Below are positions 49,989 through 60,800 of a stretch of DNA of 64,000 nucleotides, piece after piece. Where the stretch lies: NCBI RefSeq assembly GCF_004152845.1, contig NZ_SEON01000002.1, forward strand, positions 434,001 to 498,000. Reading direction: 5' to 3'. Positions within the stretch are counted from its first letter, which is position 1. Each line of letters opens with the position of its first letter. The notes beneath the pieces are model-generated. The model was given only the letters and a program-made list of their open reading frames with translations, was not told the origin of the DNA and did not search any database. A program made the translations under genes and the position numbers. Source of the DNA: Sphingobium fuliginis (GTDB lineage: Bacteria; Pseudomonadota; Alphaproteobacteria; Sphingomonadales; Sphingomonadaceae).

Positions 49989-52900
49989 TCAGACCGGCAG
50001 CGACACCACGATCGGTTCGGGCAGATAGATGAGTGCTCCGTCACGGGCCTCCTTCTTGGCGGCTAGGCTGTTGGCGTGCGCGGTGGCGAGGCTGACGCGG
50101 ACGGCCAGACGATCCTCGCTTGGGCCGGGCGGCAGGTCAAGCCGCATCGACCAGCGGGTGCAGCCGGCCGTGACGCCCGGATGGCGGTCATTGCCGTAGC
50201 CAAGCTCGGTTCGGACGCCCGGCGCCAAGTTGTTGGTGGCGATCCGCCGACCCTGCGACCCGCGCACCGGCATCGGCCGGCTGCCCGCATCATCCAGCCG
50301 CTCGAGCTCGGCGACGATCAGCGGCGTGCTGACGCTGTGTTCAATATCCTGGCCGGTCACGCCCGTCAGTTCGCTGGTCATTGGTGCGCGCCCGACATAG
50401 GCCGGCCCCATGGCGGCGACTTCGATGCCGTTCGCCGTGCGCGTAGCGGTGAATGTCCACGGCTGATGAAGAACGAAAGCGTCTGCCGCGACCGGCTCAG
50501 AAAGCTGGATGCCGGGCAATGCATGCGGCTGGTAGCGGGCTACGCTGAGCTTGAGCGTGACGCGAAAAGCCGCGACCTGCGCGAATTCGATGTCGCAGTA
50601 CCAGCGGCCCGCGCCGCTATGGAATTGCGGTGTGAGCAGAGCCAGCTTGACGTCGTGCGGCTCTGGCGGCGCCCCAGGGGGCCGCCCGCCTGGACCTGGG
50701 ACGACGGCGTCGACAATCCTCGCGTTGCGAATCTGCGACGGGTCGAGGTAGCTTGGATCGATCCCTTCAGTGTCGGCCGGCCGTAGCACCTGCGACGGCT
50801 TCATCGTCATGTCGCCGCCCCAACGGCTCAGTTGAGAAAGTAGCCAGTCTGGAGGACGCTGGGCACGTTCCCGGCAGACGATGGCGAGCTGCTCGCCCTC
50901 CCCGGAAGCGAACCAGTCGTCGCCCAGCCATAGCCGATAGCAATGCGACAAGGCCTTGCCGGACCCGCCCGCCGCGTCCCCGCCGGCGACGGCGGTTAGC
51001 CGACGCTGGTAGATCGACCCTTGATCCTTCATCAGCTTGGGCGGAGGCGGCCGTCGGGTCGCGGCGAGCCAGACCATCGCGGTACCCGGTAGCGGAGAGC
51101 TATCGCCCCAAACGAGCGTGGCAATCCGTCCGTCGCTAAGCGCCGCCACCGTATCGGCTCGCGAGGCACTGGCAATCGTGCTTCGCTCGCTGTCGCCTTC
51201 CGGCGCCGGCGAGGCGAAGCGCGAGCGCGCCAGCAGCCGCACCAAAAGTCGCCTTGCCTTATAGCACTGAAACTCGGCCGCCAGGCTGCGACGCCGCCCT
51301 CCCTCGTCCGTCACCAGGCTGAGCAGGTTGGCGCGCCGCGTATAATCGGCCGGAGTCTCACCGGAGGTAGCCGGCACGGCCGCGACTTGGTCGATCGTGA
51401 ACAGCCGCCCGCTATCGGGCTCTGGGCGATAGTTCCACAATCCAAGCTGGTCGATCTCATCGAAGTCTTCGGCATTCGTGCTGCGCTGGCGCACGCGGGC
51501 GGGATCGTCCTCCAGCCAGAAGGCCTCCGCCCAGAGCGCGCCGGTGGTCTTACGATCGATTAGGAGCGTCCCCCAGCTGAACAGCGAATCTGCGTTGGCC
51601 GCGTCCACGTGAGTCGCCTCGCCGGCGACCGCGGCCCACGCTTCGGCGCTCTGCGCATGGACGCACCCAAACGCGCGGAACGACGGCACGCGCAAGGGAA
51701 GCGGCGCGACCTGCTCGATCCGAAACCGCATTACGTCATGCAGCACGCCGATGCGCCGATGGGTGCGCAGCTCTCTCCAAAGCGCGTCCGCCGCCGAGAA
51801 GCCGACATCGCCGGGCGTGGCCGGATCGGCGTCGCCCGCTCCCAAGGTCAATTTGGCGGTGCTGCTGACGGCGTTTCGCGCCATTGCGTTGGCGAGCAGA
51901 TGCTCGCTCGTCCGGTTGAGCCAAAGCTCGAGATCGAACGTGTCGCCGGCGCCGACGTGGACGCGCAAGAGCGGCACCGTCAGCTTCCTGCCCGAATCGC
52001 TAATCTCAGTTTCCCCCGGCTCGATGCGGCTGAGTTCACCAGGCCTTGCGCCGACAACCTCAAGCAGGACAGGGCGCACCGCTTCGGGACGGAATCCCCC
52101 CAAAGAATTGGCCGGCGCGGCCGGATCTTCCGGCCAGAACGCCACCTCTCCGGTGCCGGCAGTGGGATCGATCGCGAAATGCGTGGTGGCCTTGGTCGGC
52201 ACCAGCCGGGCGGCGAGGAACTTGAGGCTGTTGTCGACGAAATAGGGAGCCGCCGGTGGCGTCGTGGCAGGCGCCTGCAGCTTGAACCTCAGTGCCGCAG
52301 CGTGCCGATCGGAATGGCTGGCGACCGCGCCGATCGCGCTGCCGCTCGAGCGTTTCGGGAACTCGCCGGTGTTGGCATCGCGCACCAGCATCCCATAGCA
52401 GCCGAAGGTTGCCGCATGTTCGGCCCGCGCCTGCGCCATGGGCTCAGTTTCTCCAAGCCGCATAGGCATAGGATCGAATTGGCCCTGCTGCTCGGCGAGG
52501 TCGAAGCCGATCCGCGGCACCACCAAGTAGCGCGACATCCGCTGGTCCTGCGCGACCAGCATCGTCTCGCTTGCCGGCTGATCGTCCCCAAGCTCGGCTA
52601 CGTTGAGAACCTGGTCGTCTGCGACCAGCACGACGGGAACCGGCGCCTTCTCGACGGGCGCGAACAAATAGCCGCGTGCGTCTGATCGGTCTCCGACCGA
52701 ATATCGGGGAGCGAGCGCCTCGCTACGCCTGACGTCAACGCTCGAGCCGTTGAGCTTGCGCGCGCGCAGCATGTACCGGTAGCGCCCTGCGACGCGAAGA
52801 ATCGGCCCGGGCACCGAAGTCGGCGCCATATCGTAGCGAATCGTTACCGGCAGCTGATGCGCCGGCGGCGGACTTTCCGTATCTCTGCGGTCATGCGCAA

Positions 52901-54854
52901 GCGCGGGCAAGCCGATATTGTCGCCGGACCAGCAGAGCAGCTGCTCCGAGACGATCAGGTTCTTCTCGATCGCGCCCGCCTCGTCCTTGGTGAACCAGCT
53001 GCGAGCGCCGGGTGCGATATACCCTTCGTCGCGCGCTTCAGTGGCCGCATAAAGATATGTCTGTCGGTCGGAGACGCTGTCGATCCGACTGTATCGAAGC
53101 TTCCTAGCGCCGGCAGGGAACGCTTTCCCGTCCGGCGCCACGACGTCGAGCCTGTAGCCGTCGACCAAATCTTCGGCATAATAGAGATGGGTCGGCTGGC
53201 GCTTCTCGGCCCTGCGATCTTCGGCCACCTTGAACGGCACGATCGCCTCCAGATCGAGCAACATCAGACCGCGCGTTCGCAGGCCCGGCTCCTCGTAGAC
53301 CGCCTGGGCGGCTGGCAAGCCCTTGCGGCTCGCGCCGACGGCGACCTGCAGGCTACGGCGCAGTGAGGCGATGCTCGCCAGCGCGTCGATCACCTCGAGC
53401 CGGAAGCGCGGCTTGTGACCGTCCTCGCCGGGCGATTTGCCGTTGAGCCCGATCGAAAGCTGGACGACGCCGCGATAAAGCGGGAGCGATGGGACCAGCG
53501 CTGCCGACGGATGGCCTCCAAACTCGGCTTCCGGCGCCGGTTCGAACAGCGGGCCGCTGGCGTCGGTGAGCAGCTGAAAAGCTGTCGCGCTCCGCCGCGT
53601 CGACTGACCGCGCCCGACCACCGTCACGGCTACCACCCCTGCCCGGGCCGTCACCAGCTCGGCAGGAACTGCCGCGAGCGGAACGAAGACGTCGACGATG
53701 AGCTTCACAAACTTGCGCAAGGTTGGATGCGCCTGAAACGCCGCCACATGCCGCGCCGCGACCTGTTTCGGCGTCTCGATGTTGGGGTCGGGAGCCTGCA
53801 CCGCACCCCGCTCGGCGTCGGTCTGCATTGCCTGGTCGTAAGCGGCCAGCGCGACGCGGACCGGGTCGGCTTCCGGCTCGGGGGCGGCGTCGCCGGCCGC
53901 CTGCGCGTCATCCAAGGGTGTCGGTTGCGCGGGCGCGACGGACCTTCCGAACCGCGTTTCGTCGTAGCGCACGTCGAACAGCCGCGCGAGCTGCCCGTTG
54001 GGCGTGACATCGTGAGCGGTTTCGGGCTCGATCGGAGCGAACGGCGCCCAGCTGGCGGCGGCTCCGGCGCCGTCCGCCGCTATCGTGCCGTCATTGGCGC
54101 GCGCCGCGCGGATCGCTTTGGTGGACGCCGTCAGGCGCTCTTCCAGCACCCGCATCAGCGCGGCGGTCTGCGTGCCGGCGCCAAGTCCGAAGTCGCTGCC
54201 GGCTTGGCGGGCTCCGGCGAGCGCCGCATCGATCCCGTCGCCCACCGGTAAGTCGTAGAACACGCTGCGCTGCATCAACCCTTCCGCGTCGGCAAGCAGC
54301 ACCGTCGGATCATTAGGGTTTTCAAGTCGCGCTAGGGCGATCGCCGAGAGCGCCGAGGTATCGAACAAGGATCCGGCCTCGGCGGCGGCGCCGCGCGCCT
54401 TGTCGCGATGATAGGCGGCCGACAGCAAGCCTACCTCGACGCCGGTCTCGAAACGTGTTCTCGCGAGCTCGGCGATCTGGGCGTATCCATAGGCACCGAC
54501 CTTTGCGGAGACCGGTGTCGCTCCTAGCAACTCGTAATAAGCATCGCGAATGTCATCGTCTTGCCAGGTATCGGTCCAGAAGTCCTTCGCCGCTTCGGAG
54601 ACCTTTTCCGTCGCTTCCGGCGGATCGAACTCAAAGCGTGCGCCCTTGACCGGCTTCAGGGTCTCAACGGTTGCCCCGAGCTGAAGCTCGAACGCGAGCG
54701 TGGGGATCTCGCTTGGCCAATCCTTGAGCTCGATGGCGCCGGCGGCGTCGGGATGCGGCGTCAGCACGACGCTCACTCGCAGCATCTGGCCCGCCGCCGG
54801 CCCTACCACGCCGTCGGGGATTGCGGTGCATTCGACGTTGACGGGTTCGGTCAT
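49989..54854 (-). CDS. Giant protein B, 1621 aa, unknown function
   Basis: The start MTEPVNVECTAIPDGVVG overlaps the stop of giant protein A (ATGA), so the two are translationally coupled; the frame is open 15 codons further. There is no signal peptide or membrane helix. A Pro/Asp/Glu-rich linker (about 307-335) divides an alpha-rich N-terminal part from a long strand-rich remainder with few cysteines. No catalytic motif, repeat or known domain was recognised. It may stay in the cytoplasm, or leave as a complex with A. Length and coupling argue that it is a real functional partner. Confidence 0.85.
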   Translation of the reverse strand: MTEPVNVECTAIPDGVVGPAAGQMLRVSVVLTPHPDAAGAIELKDWPSEIPTLAFELQLGATVETLKPVKGARFEFDPPEATEKVSEAAKDFWTDTWQDDDIRDAYYELLGATPVSAKVGAYGYAQIAELARTRFETGVEVGLLSAAYHRDKARGAAAEAGSLFDTSALSAIALARLENPNDPTVLLADAEGLMQRSVFYDLPVGDGIDAALAGARQAGSDFGLGAGTQTAALMRVLEERLTASTKAIRAARANDGTIAADGAGAAASWAPFAPIEPETAHDVTPNGQLARLFDVRYDETRFGRSVAPAQPTPLDDAQAAGDAAPEPEADPVRVALAAYDQAMQTDAERGAVQAPDPNIETPKQVAARHVAAFQAHPTLRKFVKLIVDVFVPLAAVPAELVTARAGVVAVTVVGRGQSTRRSATAFQLLTDASGPLFEPAPEAEFGGHPSAALVPSLPLYRGVVQLSIGLNGKSPGEDGHKPRFRLEVIDALASIASLRRSLQVAVGASRKGLPAAQAVYEEPGLRTRGLMLLDLEAIVPFKVAEDRRAEKRQPTHLYYAEDLVDGYRLDVVAPDGKAFPAGARKLRYSRIDSVSDRQTYLYAATEARDEGYIAPGARSWFTKDEAGAIEKNLIVSEQLLCWSGDNIGLPALAHDRRDTESPPPAHQLPVTIRYDMAPTSVPGPILRVAGRYRYMLRARKLNGSSVDVRRSEALAPRYSVGDRSDARGYLFAPVEKAPVPVVLVADDQVLNVAELGDDQPASETMLVAQDQRMSRYLVVPRIGFDLAEQQGQFDPMPMRLGETEPMAQARAEHAATFGCYGMLVRDANTGEFPKRSSGSAIGAVASHSDRHAAALRFKLQAPATTPPAAPYFVDNSLKFLAARLVPTKATTHFAIDPTAGTGEVAFWPEDPAAPANSLGGFRPEAVRPVLLEVVGARPGELSRIEPGETEISDSGRKLTVPLLRVHVGAGDTFDLELWLNRTSEHLLANAMARNAVSSTAKLTLGAGDADPATPGDVGFSAADALWRELRTHRRIGVLHDVMRFRIEQVAPLPLRVPSFRAFGCVHAQSAEAWAAVAGEATHVDAANADSLFSWGTLLIDRKTTGALWAEAFWLEDDPARVRQRSTNAEDFDEIDQLGLWNYRPEPDSGRLFTIDQVAAVPATSGETPADYTRRANLLSLVTDEGGRRRSLAAEFQCYKARRLLVRLLARSRFASPAPEGDSERSTIASASRADTVAALSDGRIATLVWGDSSPLPGTAMVWLAATRRPPPPKLMKDQGSIYQRRLTAVAGGDAAGGSGKALSHCYRLWLGDDWFASGEGEQLAIVCRERAQRPPDWLLSQLSRWGGDMTMKPSQVLRPADTEGIDPSYLDPSQIRNARIVDAVVPGPGGRPPGAPPEPHDVKLALLTPQFHSGAGRWYCDIEFAQVAAFRVTLKLSVARYQPHALPGIQLSEPVAADAFVLHQPWTFTATRTANGIEVAAMGPAYVGRAPMTSELTGVTGQDIEHSVSTPLIVAELERLDDAGSRPMPVRGSQGRRIATNNLAPGVRTELGYGNDRHPGVTAGCTRWSMRLDLPPGPSEDRLAVRVSLATAHANSLAAKKEARDGALIYLPEPIVVSLPV

Positions 54855-57800
54855 GCGACTGGCCACGACGGAGTGAAATGACTGCGATATTCGCGCCACT
54901 CCCGCCGCTTGTCGGGAGCATCGATTTCATAGGAGTCGTCGCGCGGAAACTGCGGCACCTCGCCCGAGGCACCCCCGCCTTTGAACGAATAGAGGGCCGG
55001 GACCGAATAGTCGAACTCGGCGAAGCCGACCTTGAAGGTGAACGTGAATGTGGCCGATCCCTTCATCGAAGAGCCGTCCGATACGATCTTCACCTCAAGG
55101 TTCACGCTGATCCCGAAGCAGGCGATTTGCCCTTCGCCGACCGCATGGACGAAACCTTCAAGCCGCTGGGTGCCGTCGCTGCGCAGGAACAGGTAGATGC
55201 CGGTGCTGACCTTGCCGCGGCCATCAAGTGGACCGAATTTGATCGCTGTCGCGGCGCCGAATTCGAGCATTATCTCGAATGCGAGGATGCGGTCGGCCGC
55301 GGCGGTAAGGGCGACGAATCCTCCGCCATAATAGCAGGGCGCGATGATGATCCCGAACGGCCGATTGCGGCTGGCGAAGGCGAAGCGGAATTGAGCCGGG
55401 CTGCCGTCGAACGGCAGCAGGACGGCAATCTCCAGCGCTACGTCGAGAACGGTTAGCGCGCCGACCGACAGAATTGGTGCGGCGAAGCTATAGCCGATAA
55501 GAACGCCGGGCGGAGAAAAGCTAGGCCGGATCGCGAACCCGCCCTTTCCGCCGACCAGCTCCATGATCGCCTCGAGAAACTTGAGCTGCGTGCCGATCTG
55601 AACGTCGTCGATCGTGGTCGAGAAGCGCGGCGATTGACCGGGCAGAACCGTGAATTCTGTGTCCTTGAGGCCGATCGTTATCAAATCGGTGGCCTTGCCC
55701 AGCAGCTGGATCGCGAACGGACGGACCGATCCCTTAACGGTGACTTTGCGGTCCTTGGGATTGAGTAAGTCGATCTGGATTTCAGTGTCGATGCTGAGGT
55801 CCGCCGACTTGCCGTCGGTGGACGGCTCGCCATCGGCCTTGGTGTTAGGCAGGAAAACAGGATCGGCCGGCGGGAACGGCTTTAGGCTCGCGGTCCATAC
55901 ATAACGCATCGTCACACGGGAGGGGATCAACCGGCGAACCGCGTCCTCGACTGCGCGCCGCACCTCGGCCAGATCGAACAAGGCGCCGATCTGGCCGCGC
56001 GCGACCGCCTCGAACAATTCAGCCACGGTCCGCGTGGCAGCGACGAGGCCCGGCTCCTCGTTACTCCAGCGCGTGAGCAGAACGCTCGCCTCCTGGGGAT
56101 AGGTCGGGATCCGCGCCAGTGCAGCTTGGTCTCGCACCACCGCGTCGCGCGCCAGCCTGAGCCGCTCGAGCAGCGGACCGGTCAGCATCAGCAGCAGGTC
56201 GGGCCCGGTTTCGAGCAGCGCGACGGCCGCGGTGGCCTGATCGGCGACCAGCTTGTGGACATTGAGCAACGGCGCGCACACCGCGCCGGCAAGCTGGGCG
56301 ACCATCGGCTTAACGGAATCCAGCACCGCGCCCTCAAGTGCCGTCAGATCGGTGGCGGTTGCCAACAGCCGTCGCTCGATGGCCGCCAGCTCGGTCGCCG
56401 TAGCGACAATGCCGGCGCCGAGCTCGTCGCTGATATGGTCGAGCCGCAGCTTGGAGACGCTGGATAGCCTGGCATCGAGATCGCTGCCAATTGCCAGCAC
56501 CTGGGCAGCCGCTTCATTGACTCTTGCGCGCGCGCGCTTGCCCAGCTTGTCGAGACGCTGGCCGAGCTCGGTACCGCCGATCCTGGCGGCGGTCAGCCTG
56601 GCGAGCGTGAGGCGCACCGCGAGGATGATGAACTCGCGGCGAATGGATTTGACCGCCGACCGCGCATCCGCCCAAAGATCGGCGCTGATCAGCAGCAGCG
56701 CGCTCTCGACGAGACGCAGCTGGTCGACGCAATCCTTGACCGAAGCCAGGGTCGCGAGGCGCAGGCGCGCCAGCTCGGCTATCGCCGTCGGTATCCGCCC
56801 CGGCGTCGAGCACCATTGAGCCAGGTCCTTAAACTCGGCGCCTTTCTTCTGAACCGCCGCGATATTCGCGCCGACATTTTGAATGGCCAACCGCAAGGCG
56901 GCGGCGGCCTCGCGCGCCGCTCGCACCTCAGGGGTGGGATCTGCACCCGGCAGGTCGAGCAGCGGCAGCTGCGCCCGGATGAAGCTGAACGCCGAATTGA
57001 CCTGTGCGGCACTCGGTAGAGCGTCGGTCGCCAGCGTCGCGATCTCGACGATGGGCGCGGCAGCTCCGGCGCACAGCGCGGCTGCCTCGGCGCTGGCCGC
57101 GGCGACGAGCGATTGGATCGAAGCTAGCGCGCCGAGCACGCGCTCGAGCAGTTCGCGCGCGAGATTCGCGATCCGCTCGATCGCCTTGCGTTCGCCGGCG
57201 GCGATCGTATCGACGAGCCGCCGCGCATCTCCGATAAGTCGCAGCAGCGGCAGCGTGAGCGCGTCGGCGAGCGGCGCGGTCAACGTGGCCTGCGAGATCA
57301 CCTCCGGATGCGCAAGGAGCGCGTCGACGAGCTTTTGCAGATCGGCGCGCGTGGGCGGCTTCGCGATCGTCGTCTCGGGCGGGAGTGGAGGCCGCAGCGG
57401 ACCGAACAAGGCGTCGAACATCCACTCGTTGACGAGCTTGCCGGCGGCGTCGAAGCAAGCGTCTAGAGCGGCCCTGACCCATGGCTCCACTTGTGTGGTC
57501 ACGAACGCGTCGATGGCTTTGCGGACGGCCTCCTGGAGCGCACCAAGAAGGCCGTTTTCCAGCGCGTCAATCAATTGCCGAACCTGGCTGATGATGCCGC
57601 GGATCGGCTCGGGCGTGGGGTTGGCGATGACCGCATCGACCGTGCCCCGCAATCGCCGCCACCGCTCGCTAAGGGCGGAGGCATGCTCGGGCAGACGACT
57701 GAGATCGGTCGTCGAGGCGCCGATTAAGACGGCCTTGAGCGCTTCAAGGTCCCCGCTGAGATCGGGATAGAAGCGATCTAGATTGGGATGGCGGTCGGCG

Positions 57801-60800
57801 GCGGTAGGCTTGACCGGCTTGAAGCCCGCATTTTCCGAGGACAGGAAATCGAACAGCGCGGCATCGGCCTTGTCCAGCGCGGCTTCGATCGCCTTGGCGG
57901 CTAGGCGGCACGCTTCTTGAAGCACCTTGAGCACGGCCGCGGCGCCGCCCTCAGCCGAAGCGACCGCATATTCGTAGACCTCGGTCAGCTTGGGCTGCGC
58001 CGCCATCGTTGCGGCCATCACCACGTCGCGGAATTTGAGGATCCCGAGAAGCTTGCCGTCGGGCAGGAAGCTAGCCGGCTCGAAACGATCCTCAAGAGCG
58101 GGCTTGAAGTCGAACGGTATGTCGGCGCCGACCGGTGGCGGCATCCAGGCGTCGGCCTTGACGGCCGGAGCGGCATCCGCGACAGCGCGGTCGGGCGGCT
58201 TTCGAACCGGCTCGGCGCCCACGATCGCATTGGCGCGGCTGATGCCCGCCAGTGGTGTGGGAGTCTGAGCGACGCCGCCGGACTTCTCTCCACGCGCCGA
58301 AAGGTCCATCACCCCGCCGCGGTCCAGGAAGCCGAGATAGAGCTCTCCGGGATTGGCCTTTACGTTGAAGCCATTGCGTACATAATGCGGCACATAGCCG
58401 ACCCGCTTTAGCCCCTGCGGCTCCCCGACTAGCCGGTCCAGCGGCGGGATCCGGATCGAGGCTTCGACCATTACCGGATAGAGCGGGGGCTCGTCCGCGC
58501 CTTCCATGAAGGCGTCCATGTGGAACGCCGCGTCGATGTCTGCCTCACTCGGCGCCGGGGGCGCCGCTGGGCGTGGGGCGGGTGGCGGCGGTACTTCGAT
58601 CGTGCGGCTACGTGCTCTGAGGATGATATGGTCGGTCTCGAAACTCGTATCGCCGGCCTTGGCGGGCGGGGCGAAGATCGTCCGGCCGCCGTGGTGGCGC
58701 TCGGTGCGCAGATTGATCGGCGCCAAATTGTTGTAATAATCCATGATCGCCCGGATGGTCGGTGGATGATGGACGGCGGCGTTGTCGACGAACAGCAGCG
58801 GGACCGAACGCCTGACGCCGGTATCGTCCGCCTCGAAGTCGAACTGGATGACCGATCCGTCGATCCGCTTGCACGGCCAGAAAACCCGGCCGGCCGGCTT
58901 GCGTTCAGCTCCGGCCTCGCCCGAGCAACCGTTACTGACGGCTTTCGGCTCCTTAGGCAGCAACGCCGAAAGATCGTCCGGTGGCTCCATCCGCGACTGG
59001 TCGAGCTCGGGGCTGATGCCGTTGATGAGCCGCGCGTGCCGGACCGGGATATCGAGGCCGGCATAGGGCTGATAGATGCCCGGAAAGGTCTTCTCGACCG
59101 GTTTCGGCAGGATGAAAAAGCGCTGGATGGCGGGCATCATCGCGCCCATCCCGGAAATTTCGCGGCCCTCGCGCTCGGTGATTTTTACCAGCGAGACCCG
59201 AAATCCGTACGGCAGTAGGAAGCCCTTGTAGACCACCTCCACGAACATATCCGCGCCGAGGCTCGTGCGGTGGACATATTTCTCGACCGAGAAGGCGCGA
59301 TTGAAGAAAGGCGCCTTCGAATAAGGCGCTGCGGGCTCGCCTTGCCAGAGGGCGTCAAGATCGGCCCCATAGCCCGTCAGGCGGGCATTGAAGCGAGTGA
59401 AGGGTGCCGGCAGCATGACGCCTTCCTGCGCGACGCCGGGGGCGTCGGGGTCGGGCGGCGGGCCGCCGGGAGTCGGCGGCGGCGTCTCGGGCTTGTTGCT
59501 GATATAGGAGAAAGTCGCTTTCGGGCGTCTTACAAGGCTGTAGGGCACGTCCTGGCCGCTCAGCGTGACCGCCCGCAGCGCGCCTAAGCCGAGGCCCGAG
59601 CTCAGCAGCATCACTTCGCCCCGGTCGCGCGCATTAACGGACGTCTCGAAAGGGGCGTCGTCGCCGAGCGAAGCGTTGACCCCGCAAGTCGTGTCTAGGA
59701 TCGCGCGCGGATCGAAGCCGGTTGACCAGACCGCCCGCACCCGCGCCGGTTCGGCGAGGGCGCCTTCGGCGACCGGGACCGGCATCAGTTCGAGCTGAGC
59801 GGTCCACAGCGGACCGGTTTCGCTCGGCCGCCGGCGCGGCACTCGGAAACGGGCACGCCCATCGGGTGCGAATTGCAGGCCGGTGACGAGCTCGAGCGCT
59901 GTGACCGTTGGTCCGGGCTCCTTGAGCGAGTCGATCACCCGGCCCCGGGCGGCGGCCTGGTCCATGGCAGGTGTGATGCCGAGCCGGGTCAACTGGTCGT
60001 CGAGCGGGAGATTGGCCCATTCGGCGCGTGCAGGCGCGGCCAAAGCGAGATTTCGCCAATCGGTGAGGGCCGCCACGGTCAGGGGCAGGCCGGGCGCCGC
60101 CGCATCCGGTTTGAAGACGATCCAGCTCGGCCCCGAGGCGCGGGTTCGGGCGAGCAAGGTCTGCTCGCCTCCTGTGCCATAAGGGGCCGATTTGCCGAGC
60201 TCGCGCGCCGGCGACTTGGCCGTCGCAGCCCCGGTAAGCAGGCCGGCCGCAGCCGCCCTCACTTTCTCCAAGAGAGCTATCGGGTCCTGGAAGACTTCCT
60301 CCTGAAGATGTTGGGGATGGAAGCGGACCGCGCGTTGCGCCGCTGGTCCCGGCACGATAAGCGCGCCCTCCCGCCCGATTTTCAGTCGGTAATCGTGGAA
60401 CTGAAAGCCTATATCCAGCGCATCCTCGTGGCGCCGCACCCGCAGCACTGGCCCGTCCCGATCGAGAGCCAAAGCCCCTGGGAAATTCAGCGTCACGTCG
60501 AGACCGCTCGCCCTGCCCAGCGAGATCATGCTGGCCTGACGACCTCCGTTGTCGGCGCCGGGAATTCCGATCACCAGATCGGCAATCGCCCCGCCCACTT
60601 CGGTTTCGCGCCAAAGGATCGCCGACCGATCAAGCCCCATATTGTCGACGCGGCGCACGCGGAAATCGACGTCGTAGCGCGCGCTGTCGGTGCCCCGCGC
60701 GTGCACGCCGATCAGCTCGATTGGCAAGGCGATACCGGGCTGGCGATTGAACTCCGGGAAAAATTCCTCACCGACGCCGCCAATGACGACTGCGGAAAAT

